Below, piece after piece: positions 36,214 through 48,225 of a stretch of 64,000 bases of DNA. The DNA lies in contig NC_030389.2 of NCBI RefSeq assembly GCF_001625215.2, forward strand, positions 43,017,454 to 43,081,453. Reading direction: 5' to 3'. A program made the position numbers and the translations under genes. This DNA comes from Daucus carota subsp. sativus. Taxonomy: Eukaryota > Streptophyta > Magnoliopsida > Apiales > Apiaceae. Position 1 is the stretch's first letter, and every line of letters begins with the position of its first letter. The notes beneath the pieces are model-generated. The model ran no database searches, was not told the origin of the DNA, and was given only the letters and a program-made list of their open reading frames with translations.

Positions 36214-37702
36214 ATGGCAAAGACAAAAGATGTCAACCAAAACTCCATTTCTTACCCTGTTAGAGGAAGCAACCAAGTTATCAAAGGTGATCTCTCTATT
36301 TCCCCTCCTCTCCCTTCATCCATCTCTCCCTTTCATTTTCTCACCCTCATCCCTCTTTCCCTCTCCTTCTCTCCATTTTTCTCTCCGCTCATCCTCCCCC
36401 TCCCCCCCGAAACATTAGATACGATGTGTGCTATAATTTGATTTTTGATTCATCATGGTTTGTGTTGATGTAGTCCAATATGCATACATGATACATCACC
36501 TTTGTAGTTTATATTTGGGCAGCAAGTCCTCTTTACCATAATGATTTTTTTTTGTTTTAAATTCTAATAAGAATTTTAACACATAGATTTCTTTTTATCA
36601 AATTTTTTGTTGGTATATATAAGTGCAAATTAATTAAGTTCTCTTTTCTGTGAAACTCTTAATTGAAGGGAGTACGTGATGTGTATGATTTTATTTATTT
36701 GTCCTTTAAGACAGTACATAATATTTGAGCACACTAGCTTCAAACCAAAAACCCTTTCTTGTTTTATAAGCATAAATTTTGTCATTGTAAAGTTATTGAG
36801 GTCAAATTTTTGCCGTTGAAAAGTGTATGTCAATATACATGTTGGCCTCGAGGAGAGGAAGTGTATTGTTTCTTATATCGATGAAATTCTTGATGTTATG
36901 TAGCTGGGGATTGCGTGCTTATGCAACCTTGTGAGCCTAATAAGCCACCCTATGTTGCTCGCGTGGAGAAATTAGAAGCTAACAACAAAGGTGAAACTAC
37001 TGTCGAAGTAAGATGGTATTATAGGCCTGAGGAGGCTATTGGTGGCAGAAGACAGTTTCACGGGGAAAAGGAAGTGTTCCTCTCTGATCACTATGATTTC
37101 CAAAGTGCCAATACCATTATAGGGAAGTGTATTGTGCACTCGTTTAAGGCTTATTGCGAGCTTGAAGAAGTTGCTGTTGAGGATTACTACTCTCGCTTTG
37201 AGTACCAAGCTTCCTCTGGAGAATTTACAACGGATCGTGTTGCAGTGTGAGAATTTTATGACTCTTCCTGGTTAATATATCCCTTATTTTGGTTAAATTG
37301 GTTCACAACGTTTTTGCATATTCTAAACTGAAGGTTCTGCAAGTGTGAAATGCCGTACAATCCTGACACCCTAATGATACAGTGCGACGAATGCCAAGAC
37401 TGGTATGACCGTTAAATTTTGCTATATATGTTAATTTTAGTTAGTTTTTATATGCATTATCTTTTTTATTAATAGTTATTTGAGACAAATTTCATATGCT
37501 AGAGCTGCTGCAATTTCCTTTTTAATAGAAAAGTTTCAAGATGGAGCCTTACCATAGTCTATTTTACGGTATAAGTGGACTTATATATTATAGGATTTTA
37601 GATGTTGTACACGCTATTTGTAGGTACCATCCAGCTTGCGTCAAAATGACAACTGCTCGGGCAAGGCAGCTGAGCAGCTATGTCTGTGATGAGTGTTCCT
37701 GA
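36214..37702 (+). CDS. EBS/SHL-like: EBS/SHL-like BAH-PHD histone reader, array copy 2 (4 exons, 187 aa)
   Basis: Exons are 36214-36286, 36904-37246, 37334-37402 and 37624-37702. All introns are GT-AG and the 564 nt are in frame. The protein starts [10 protein letters not shown]. The BAH domain is about residues 25-138 ([50 protein letters not shown]). A PHD finger (about 140-186) has all eight zinc ligands (CKC, QCDEC, WYHPAC, VCDEC). Arabidopsis EBS and SHL have the same two domains in 228-234 aa and bind H3K27me3 through BAH and H3K4me3 through PHD to control flowering and seed traits. The aromatic BAH residues in PPY and RWYY are present. The protein lacks the basic C-terminal tail of EBS/SHL, because a TGA falls right after the last PHD cysteine (CDECS). 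Confidence 0.88.
36287..36903 (+). other. Intron 1 of the EBS/SHL-like gene with a CT-rich tract
   Basis: A 617-bp intron, GT to AG. Its first about 120 bp is almost pure pyrimidine on the plus strand (TTTCCCCTCCTCTCCC repeats, then a C run at about 36405). The C run and CATCCATC count vary between units, as expected of a microsatellite-like tract. Small ORFs read through it are not genes. Confidence 0.75.
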
Positions 37703-39162
37703 TTTGAAGAACTCTCCTTGCCAGGTATATGACTATACTTAAGCATTTGACCTCTTTTTTGTATCTTTTGTGTACCTCCTTTTCTTTTCTTCTCTGTGTA
37801 ATCTAGTCAGTGTATGCATTTCACACAACTCAGTGTTGCTTGCATTTCTTAACACCGATTTGAGGGTCATCGGGGTGTTATCAGTTCTTAACAATCTTTT
37901 GTATGTTGAACTAATGAGAGAAAGTAAAATCACTAAATGTCTATCTAGAATCCTTATGTCGTCAAACGGAACCTTTTTCAAACTCCTGTAATACAAAGCA
38001 CTATCACATCTGTAGGGAATTACATGTATAAAGTGAATAAGAAATAGCCACAAATCTTATATTGTTATAATGATCTTAACATGCTAATTATCTTTGTAGG
38101 TGGCCTTCAAATGCTCAACCCCATATTTGCAGGTCTATGTGATTGTAGAAGGAGCCCCTCCCTGGTGCATGAGCAGGTGTTCGAATTTATGATATGATAA
38201 AGATTATGGTTAAGTTGTATTATGCCTACACTCCATGGGTTAGAAATAATTAGGATTTAAGTTTCTTTTTCAAAATCTATGATGTTCTTACTAACTTGTT
38301 TATCTTTTATGGTTGTTGATCAAATATATATATTGATTGGAGCAAGATTGAACATGGCTCATTGAAAATGAGATATTTTATGTGAAATCAAACTTCATGA
38401 GTTAGAAATAATTGGGATTCAAGTTTATTCTTTAAAATGAATTTTATCAACTTTTATGTTAAACACAAAATGAATTTGCTGAACCAAGACATCCTATGCT
38501 CAAATGTAATTCCATACTAATTTTCTAAATATAAATGTTCATTTAGACTATGAAGCTGAGTATCTAAAATTATATTCAATATGTCAAATCGATAATAATG
38601 AAGATTTGTTAATATATGAGCTTTGCGTCGTTCTTTTTTTTGATATATGAATCATAATATGTAACAGTAAATTTTAAATTTATGCGTGTAGTGAACTTAA
38701 GATAAAATCTTCGATAATTCATGTTTTTAATCCTACATATTGAGTAGAGATTACCAAATATACATAATAAATTAACAAATCTCACCCTAAGAATTTATCA
38801 TTTTATAAATTTCAAAAAAATCAAAGAGTCTTGAACAAGAGAACAATTTAATAGATTTCATATAATATCTTATAAATATCATCATATCTTTAAGCATCTT
38901 TGCAAATCTTGATTAAATACCTGAAGATGAATTAAAATCAGCATCGAAGAATAACATTATTTCAATACGAATTTAATACATCTGGATTACAATAATCAAA
39001 AGATTTTTAATAGATTTGAATTGAATACACCAGTAAGATTAGAAATTATAAATTATATCAAGAATGAGCACACTTCTCCCCGGTATACTAAACTACCTCT
39101 TCACTCTTAAACAACGTTTCCTAACAAATTTGGTGATTTTGATTAGAAAGGTTTAACTTTCA
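37703..39162. other. Spacer between EBS/SHL-like copies 2 and 3 (typical of all spacers)
   Basis: About 1.46 kb, AT-rich. Directly after the TGA, another frame reads SDLKNSPCQ and then a GTATATG donor. About 370 bp later TTTGTAG precedes GTGGCCTTCAAATGC. This could be the remains of a C-terminal tail exon and 3' UTR. No other gene, RNA gene or element is seen. Confidence 0.55.
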
Positions 39163-40870
39163 ATGGCAAAGACAAAAGATGTCAACCAAAACTCCATTTC
39201 TTACCCTGTTAGAGGAAGCAACCAAGTTATCAAAGGTGATCTCTCTATTTCCCCTCCTCTCCCTTCACCATCTCTCCCTTTCTTTTCTCACCCTCATCCC
39301 TCTTTCCCTCTCCTTCTCTCCATTTTTCTCTCCGCTCATCCTCCCCCTCCCCCCCGAAACATTAGATACGATGTGTGCTATAATTTGATTTTTGATTCAT
39401 CATGGTTTTGTGTGATGTAGTCCAATATGCATACATGATACATCACCTTTGTAGTTTCAAGGTGATCTCTCTATTCCCCTCCTCTCCCTTCATCCATCTC
39501 TCCCTTTCATTTTCTCACCCTCATCCCTCTTTCCCTCTCCTTCTCTCCATTTTTCTCTCCGCTCATCCTCCCCCTCCCCCCCGAACATTAGATACGATGT
39601 GTGCTATAATTTGATTTTTGATTCATCATGGTTTGTGTTGATGTAGTCCAATATGCATACATGATACATCACCTTTGTAGTTTATATTTGGGCAGCAAGT
39701 CCTCTTTACCATAATGATTTTTTTTTGTTTTAAATTCTAATAAGAATTTTTAACACATAGATTTCTTTTTATCAAATTTTTTGTTGGTATATATAAGTGC
39801 AAATTAATTAAGTTCTCTTTTCTGTGAAACTCTTAATTGAAGGGAGTACGTGATGTGTATGATTTTATTTATTTGTCCTTTAAGACAGTACTAATATTTG
39901 AGCACACTAGCTTCAAACCAAAAACCCTTTCTTGTTTTATAAGCATAAATTTTGTCATTGTAAAGTTATTGAGGTCAAATTTTGCCGTTGAAAAGTGTAT
40001 GTCAATATACATGTTGGGCCTCGAGGAGAGGAAGTGTATTGTTTCTTATATCGATGAAATTCTTGATGTTATGTAGCTGGGGATTGCGTGCTTATGCAAC
40101 CTTGTGAGCCTAATAAGCCACCCTATGTTGCTCGCGTGGAGAATTAGAAGCTAACAACAAAGGTGAAACTACTGTCGAAGTAAGATGGTATTATAGGCCT
40201 GAGGAGGCTATTGGTGCAGAAGACAGTTTCACGGGGAAAAGGAAGTGTTCCTCTCTGATCACTATGATTTCCAAAGTGCCAATACCATTATAGGGAAGTG
40301 TATTGTGCACTCGTTTAAGGCTTATTGCGAGCTTGAAGAAGTTGCTGTTGAGGATTACTACTCTCGCTTGAGTACCAAGCTTCCTCTGGAGAATTTACAA
40401 CGGATCGTGTTGCAGTGTGAGAATTTTATGACTCTTCCTGGTTAATATATCCCTTATTTTGGTTAAATTGGTTCACAACGTTTTTGCATATTCTAAACTG
40501 AAGGTTCTGCAAGTGTGAAATGCCGTACAATCCTGACACCCTAATGATACAGTGCGACGAATGCCAAGACTGGTATGACCGTTAAATTTTGCTATATATG
40601 TTAATTTTAGTTAGTTTTTATATGCATTATCTTTTTATTAATAGTTATTGAGACAAATTTCATATGCTAGAGCTGCAATTTCCTTTTTAATAGAAAAGTT
40701 TCAAGATGGAGCCTTACCATAGTCTATTTTACGGTATAAGTGGACTTATATATTTATAGGCATTTTAGATGTTGTACACGCTATTTGTAGGGTACCATCC
40801 AGCTTGCGTCAAAATGACAACTGCTCGGGCAAGGCAGCTGAGCAGCTATGTCTGTGATGAGTGTTCCTGA
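39163..40870 (+). pseudogene. EBS/SHL-like: EBS/SHL-like BAH-PHD gene, array copy 3 (several one-base indels)
   Basis: Exons correspond to 39163-39235, 40077-40416, 40504-40572 and about 40791-40870. Exon 2 is 340 nt, with single bases missing in GAGAATTAG, GGTGCAGAAG and CGCTTGAGTAC relative to the intact copies. Exon 4 has an extra G at the acceptor. The frame is wrong over most of BAH. All but one of these are in homopolymers, so base-calling error is a real alternative to decay. Intron 1 is longer because of a 226-bp duplication. Confidence 0.75.
39235..39686 (+). repeat. 226-bp direct duplication in intron 1 of copy 3
   Basis: GGTGATCTCTCTAT at 39235 recurs at 39461. The unit covers the splice donor, the CT-rich tract and the following about 100 bp. 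The junction is at GTAGTTTCAAGGTG, with a few bases (TCAA) of possible microhomology. A second donor-like AAGGTGATC is created. It occurs in this unit only. Confidence 0.85.
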
Positions 40871-42328
40871 TTTGAAGAACTCTCCTTGCCAGGTATATGA
40901 CTATACTAAGCATTTTGACCTCTTTTGTATCTTTTGTGTACCTCCTTTTTCTTTTCTTCTCTGTGTAATCTAGTCAGTGTTATGCATTTCACACAAACTC
41001 AGTGTTGCTTGCATTTCTTAACACCGATTTGAGGGTCATCGGGTGTTATCAGTTCTTAACAATCTTTTGTATGTTGAACTAATGAGAGAAAGTAAAATCA
41101 CTAAATGTCTATCCTAGAATCCTTATGTCGTCAAACGGAACCTTTTTCAAACTCCTGTAATTACAAAGCACTATCACATCTGTAGGGAATTACATGTATA
41201 AAGTGAATAAGAAATAGCCACAAATCTTATATTGTTATAATGATCTTAACATGCTAATTATCTTTGTAGGTGGCCTTCAAATGCTCAACCCCATATTTGC
41301 AGGTCTATGTGATTGTAGAAGGAGCCCCTCCCTGGTGCATGAGCAGGTGTTCGAATTTATGATATGATAAAGATTATGGTTAAGTTGTATTATGCCTACA
41401 CTCCATGGGTTAGAAATAATTAGGATTTAAGTTTCTTTTTCAAAATCTATGATGTTCTTACTAACTTGTTTATCTTTTATGGTTGTTGATCAAATATATA
41501 TATTGATTGGAGCAAGATTGAACATGGCTCATTGAAAATGAGATATTTTATGTGAAATCAAACTTCATGAGTTAGAAATAATTGGGATTCAAGTTTATTC
41601 TTTAAAATGAATTTTATCAACTTTTATGTTAACACAAAATGAATTTGCTGAACCAAGACATCCTATGCTCAAATGTAATTCCATACTAATTTTCTAAATA
41701 TAAATGTTCATTTAGACTATGAAGCTGAGTATCTAAAATTATATTCAATATGTCAAATCGATAATAATGAAGATTTGTTAATATATGAGCTTTGCGTCGT
41801 TCTTTTTTTGATATATGAATCATAATATGTAACAGTAAATTTTAAATTTATGCGTGTAGTGAACTTAAGATAAAATCTTCGATAATTCATGTTTTTAATC
41901 CTACATATTGAGTAGAGATTACCAAATATACATAATAAATTAACAAATCTCACCCTAAGAATTTATCATTTTATAAATTTCAAAAAAATCAAAGAGTCTT
42001 GAACAAGAGAACAATTTAATAGATTTCATATAATATCTTATAAATATCATCATATCTTTAAGCATCTTTGCAAATCTTGATTAAATACCTGAAGATGAAT
42101 TAAAATCAGCATCGAAGAATAACATTATTCAATACGAATTTAATACATCTGGATTACAATAATCAAAGATTTTTAATAGATTTGAATTGAATACACCAGT
42201 AAGATTAGAAATTATAAATTATATCAAGAATGAGCACACTTCTCCCCGGTATACTAAACTACCTCTTCACTCTTAAACAACGTTTCCTAACAAATTTGGT
42301 GATTTTGATTAGAAAGGTTTAACTTTCA

Positions 42329-43815
42329 ATGGCAAAGACAAAAGATGTCAACCAAAACTCCATTTCTTACCCTGTTAGAGGAAGCAACCAAGTTATCAAA
42401 GGTGATCTCTCTATTTCCCCTCCTCTCCCTTCATCCATCTCTCCCTTTCATTTTCTCACCCTCATCCCTCTTTCCCTCTCCTTCTCTCCATTTTTCTCTC
42501 CGCTCATCCTCCCCCTCCCCCCCGAAACATTAGATACGATGTGTGCTATAATTTGATTTTTGATTCATCATGGTTTGTGTTGATGTAGTCCAATATGCAT
42601 ACATGATACATCACCTTTGTAGTTTATATTTGGGCAGCAAGTCCTCTTTACCATAATGATTTTTTTTTGTTTTAAATTCTAATAAGAATTTTTAACACAT
42701 AGATTTCTTTTTATCAAATTTTTTGTTGGTATATATAAGTGCAAATTAATTAAGTTCTCTTTTCTGTGAAACTCTTAATTGAAGGGAGTACGTGATGTGT
42801 ATGATTTTATTTATTTGTCCTTTAAGACAGTACTAATATTTGAGCACACTAGCTTCAAACCAAAAACCCTTTCTTGTTTTATAAGCATAAATTTTGTCAT
42901 TGTAAAGTTATTGAGGTCAAATTTTGCCGTTGAAAAGTGTATGTCAATATACATGTTGGCCTCGAGGAGAGGAAGTGTATTGTTTCTTATATCGATGAAA
43001 TTCTTGATGTTATGTAGCTGGGGATTGCGTGCTTATGCAACCTTGTGAGCCTAATAAGCCACCCTATGTTGCTCGCGTGGAGAAATTAGAAGCTAACAAC
43101 AAAGGTGAAACTACTGTCGAAGTAAGATGGTATTATAGGCCTGAGGAGGCTATTGGTGGCAGAAGACAGTTTCACGGGGAAAAGGAAGTGTTCCTCTCTG
43201 ATCACTATGATTTCCAAAGTGCCAATACCATTATAGGGAAGTGTATTGTGCACTCGTTTAAGGCTTATTGCGAGCTTGAAGAAGTTGCTGTTGAGGATTA
43301 CTACTCTCGCTTTGAGTACCAAGCTTCCTCTGGAGAATTTACAACGGATCGTGTTGCAGTGTGAGAATTTTATGACTCTTCCTGGTTAATATATCCCTTA
43401 TTTTTGGTTAAATTGGTTCACAACGTTTTTGCATATTCTAAACTGAAGGTTCTGCAAGTGTGAAATGCCGTACAATCCTGACACCCTAATGATACAGTGC
43501 GACGAATGCCAAGACTGGTATGACCGTTAAATTTTGCTATATATGTTAATTTTAGTTAGTTTTTATATGCATTATCTTTTTATTAATAGTTATTTGAGAC
43601 AAATTTCATATGCTAGAGCTGCAATTTCCTTTTTAATAGAAAAGTTTCAAGATGGAGCCTTACCATAGTCTATTTTACGGTATAAGTGGACTTATATATT
43701 TATAGGCATTTTAGATGTTGTACACGCTATTTGTAGGTACCATCCAGCTTGCGTCAAAATGACAACTGCTCGGGCAAGGCAGCTGAGCAGCTATGTCTGT
43801 GATGAGTGTTCCTGA
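42329..43815 (+). CDS. EBS/SHL-like: EBS/SHL-like BAH-PHD histone reader, array copy 4
   Basis: Exons 42329-42401, 43018-43360, 43449-43517 and 43737-43815, all in frame. The encoded protein is the same 187 aa as copy 2 (BAH then PHD, ending CDECS). The small differences from other copies are non-coding: one-base length changes in runs in the upstream region and in introns 1 and 3. It is presumably under the same promoter, since the proximal upstream sequence is almost identical. Confidence 0.87.
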
Positions 43816-45276
43816 TTTGAAGAACTCTCCTTGCCAGGTATATGACTATACTTAAGCATTTTGACCTCTTTTTGTATCTTTTGTGTACCTCCTTTTTCTT
43901 TTCTTCTCTGTGTAATCTAGTCAGTGTTATGCATTTCACACAACTCAGTGTTGCTTGCATTTCTTAACACCGATTTGAGGGTCATCGGGTGTTATCAGTT
44001 CTTAACAATCTTTTGTATGTTGAACTAATGAGAGAAAGTAAAATCACTAAATGTCTATCCTAGAATCCTTATGTCGTCAAACGGAACCTTTTTCAAACTC
44101 CTGTAATTACAAAGCACTATCACATCTGTAGGGAATTACATGTATAAAGTGAATAAGAAATAGCCACAAATCTTATATTGTTATAATGATCTTAACATGC
44201 TAATTATCTTTGTAGGTGGCCTTCAAATGCTCAACCCCATATTTGCAGGTCTATGTGATTGTAGAAGGAGCCCCTCCCTGGTGCATGAGCAGGTGTTCGA
44301 ATTTATGATATGATAAAGATTATGGTTAAGTTGTATTATGCCTACACTCCATGGGTTAGAAATAATTAGGATTTAAGTTTCTTTTTCAAAATCTATGATG
44401 TTCTTACTAACTTGTTTATCTTTTATGGTTGTTGATCAAATATATATATTGATTGGAGCAAGATTGAACATGGCTCATTGAAAATGAGATATTTTATGTG
44501 AAATCAAACTTCATGAGTTAGAAATAATTGGGATTCAAGTTTATTCTTTAAAATGAATTTTATCAACTTTTATGTTAAACACAAAATGAATTTGCTGAAC
44601 CAAGACATCCTATGCTCAAATGTAATTCCATACTAATTTTCTAAATATAAATGTTCATTTAGACTATGAAGCTGAGTATCTAAAATTATATTCAATATGT
44701 CAAATCGATAATAATGAAGATTTGTTAATATATGAGCTTTGCGTCGTTCTTTTTTTTGATATATGAATCATAATATGTAACAGTAAATTTTAAATTTATG
44801 CGTGTAGTGAACTTAAGATAAAATCTTCGATAATTCATGTTTTTAATCCTACATATTGAGTAGAGATTACCAAATATACATAATAAATTAACAAATCCCA
44901 CCCTAAGAATTTATCATTTTATAAATTTCAAAAAATCAAAGAGTCTTGAACAAGAGAACAATTTAATAGATTTCATATAATATCTTATAAATATCATCAT
45001 ATCTTTAAGCATCTTTGCAAATCTTGATTAAATACCTGAAGATGAATTAAAATCAGCATCGAAGAATAACATTATTTCAATACGAATTTAATACATCTGG
45101 ATTACAATAATCAAAAGATTTTTAATAGATTTGAATTGAATACACCAGTAAGATTAGAAATTATAAATTATATCAAGAATGAGCACACTTCTCCCCGGTA
45201 TACTAAACTACCTCTTCACTCTTAAACAACGTTTCCTAACAAATTGGTGATTTTGATTAGAAAGGTTTAACTTTCA

Positions 45277-46763
45277 ATGGCAAAGACAAAAGATGTCAAC
45301 CAAAACTCCATTTCTTACCCTGTTAGAGGAAGCAACCAAGTTATCAAAGGTGATCTCTCTATTTCCCCTCCTCTCCCTTCACCCATCTCTCCCTTTCATT
45401 TTCTCACCCTCATCCCTCTTTCCCTCTCCTTCTCTCCATTTTTCTCTCCGCTCATCCTCCCCCTCCCCCCCGAAACATTAGATACGATGTGTGCTATAAT
45501 TTGATTTTTGATTCATCATGGTTTGTGTTGATGTAGTCCAATATGCATACATGATACATCACCTTTGTAGTTTATATTTGGGCAGCAAGTCCTCTTTACC
45601 ATAATGATTTTTTTTTGTTTTAAATTCTAATAAGAATTTTTAACACATAGATTTCTTTTTATCAAATTTTTTGTTGGTATATATAAGTGCAAATTAATTA
45701 AGTTCTCTTTCTGTGAAACTCTTAATTGAAGGGAGTACGTGATGTGTATGATTTTATTTATTTGTCCTTTAAGACAGTACTAATATTTGAGCACACTAGC
45801 TTCAAACCAAAAACCCTTTCTTGTTTTATAAGCATAAATTTTGTCATTGTAAAGTTATTGAGGTCAAATTTTTGCCGTTGAAAAGTGTATGTCAATATAC
45901 ATGTTGGCCTCGAGGAGAGGAAGTGTATTGTTTCTTATATCGATGAAATTCTTGATGTTATGTAGCTGGGGATTGCGTGCTTATGCAACCTTGTGAGCCT
46001 AATAAGCCACCCTATGTTGCTCGCGTGGAGAAATTAGAAGCTAACAACAAAGGTGAAACTACTGTCGAAGTAAGATGGTATTATAGGCCTGAGGAGGCTA
46101 TTGGTGGCAGAAGACAGTTTCACGGGGAAAAGGAAGTGTTCCTCTCTGATCACTATGATTTCCAAAGTGCCAATACCATTATAGGGAAGTGTATTGTGCA
46201 CTCGTTTAAGGCTTATTGCGAGCTTGAAGAAGTTGCTGTTGAGGATTACTACTCTCGCTTTGAGTACCAAGCTTCCTCTGGAGAATTTACAACGGATCGT
46301 GTTGCAGTGTGAGAATTTTATGACTCTTCCTGGTTAATATATCCCTTATTTTTGGTTAAATTGGTTCACAACGTTTTTGCATATTCTAAACTGAAGGTTC
46401 TGCAAGTGTGAAATGCCGTACAATCCTGACACCCTAATGATACAGTGCGACGAATGCCAAGACTGGTATGACCGTTAAATTTTGCTATATATGTTAATTT
46501 TAGTTAGTTTTTATATGCATTATCTTTTTTATTAATAGTTATTGAGACAAATTTCATATGCTAGAGCTGCAATTTCCTTTTTAATAGAAAAGTTTCAAGA
46601 TGGAGCCTTACCATAGTCTATTTTACGGTATAAGTGGACTTATATATTTATAGGCATTTTAGATGTTGTACACGCTATTTGTAGGTACCATCCAGCTTGC
46701 GTCAAAATGACAACTGCTCGGGCAAGGCAGCTGAGCAGCTATGTCTGTGATGAGTGTTCCTGA
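45277..46763 (+). CDS. EBS/SHL-like: EBS/SHL-like BAH-PHD histone reader, array copy 5
   Basis: Exons 45277-45349, 45966-46308, 46397-46465 and 46685-46763, in frame, with the same 187-aa product. Unit-specific marks are non-coding: ACAAATTGGTG about 35 bp before the ATG (one T fewer), CAAATCCCACCC near 44894, and TTCACCCATC in the CT-rich tract. Confidence 0.87.
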
Positions 46764-48225
46764 TTTGAAGAACTCTCCTTGCCAGGTATATGACTATACT
46801 TAAGCATTTTGACCTCTTTTTGTATCTTTTGTGTACCTCCTTTTTCTTTTCTTCTCTGTGTAATCTAGTCAGTGTTATGCATTTCACACAACTCAGTGTT
46901 GCTTGCATTTCTTAACACCGATTTGAGGGTCATCGGGTGTTATCAGTTCTTAACAATCTTTTGTATGTTGAACTAATGAGAGAAAGTAAAATCACTAAAT
47001 GTCTATCCTAGAATCCTTATGTCGTCAAACGGAACCTTTTTCAAACTCCTGTAATTACAAAGCACTATCACATCTGTAGGGAATTACATGTATAAAGTGA
47101 ATAAGAAATAGCCACAAATCTTATATTGTTATAATGATCTTAACATGCTAATTATCTTTGTAGGTGGCCTTCAAATGCTCAACCCCATATTTGCAGGTCT
47201 ATGTGATTGTAGAAGGAGCCCCTCCCTGGTGCATGAGCAGGTGTTCGAATTTATGATATGATAAAGATTATGGTTAAGTTGTATTATGCCTACACTCCAT
47301 GGGTTAGAAATAATTAGGATTTAAGTTTCTTTTCAAAATCTATGATGTTCTTACTAACTTGTTTATCTTTTATGGTTGTTGATCAAATATATATATTGAT
47401 TGGAGCAAGATTGAACATGGCTCATTGAAAATGAGATATTTTATGTGAAATCAAACTTCATGAGTTAGAAATAATTGGGATTCAAGTTTATTCTTTAAAA
47501 TGAATTTTATCAACTTTTATGTTAAACACAAAATGAATTTGCTGAACCAAGACATCCTATGCTCAAATGTAATTCCATACTAATTTTCTAAATATAAATG
47601 TTCATTTAGACTATGAAGCTGAGTATCTAAAATTATATTCAATATGTCAAATCGATAATAATGAAGATTTGTTAATATATGAGCTTTGCGTCGTTCTTTT
47701 TTTTGATATATGAATCATAATATGTAACAGTAAATTTTAAATTTATGCGTGTAGTGAACTTAAGATAAAATCTTCGATAATTCATGTTTTTAATCCTACA
47801 TATTGAGTAGAGATTACCAAATATACATAATAAATTAACAAATCTCACCCTAAGAATTTATCATTTTATAAATTTCAAAAAAATCAAAGAGTCTTGAACA
47901 AGAGAACAATTTAATAGATTTCATATAATATCTTATAAATATCATCATATCTTTAAGCATCTTTGCAAATCTTGATTAAATACCTGAAGATGAATTAAAA
48001 TCAGCATCGAAGAATAACATTATTTCAATACGAATTTAATACATCTGGATTACAATAATCAAAAGATTTTTAATAGATTTGAATTGAATACACCAGTAAG
48101 ATTAGAAATTATAAATTATATCAAGAATGAGCACACTTCTCCCCGGTATACTAAACTACCTCTTCACTCTTAAACAACGTTTCCTAACAAATTTGGTGAT
48201 TTTGATTAGAAAGGTTTAACTTTCA

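Noticed and set aside
36230-36418. 62-80 aa ORFs in a second frame over exon 1 and the CT-rich tract of each unit
   Set aside because: Low-complexity Ser/Pro/Phe/Leu reading of a pyrimidine tract. The frame beginning MAKTKD is the real exon 1 and stops at a splice donor.
36972-37208. 78-aa minus-strand ORF repeated in most array units
   Set aside because: It lies antisense to BAH exon 2, which has clear protein homology and correct splice sites. It recurs only because the unit recurs.
43754-43960. 68-aa minus-strand ORF repeated in most array units
   Set aside because: It overlaps PHD exon 4 in antisense and continues into the spacer, with no recognisable domain.
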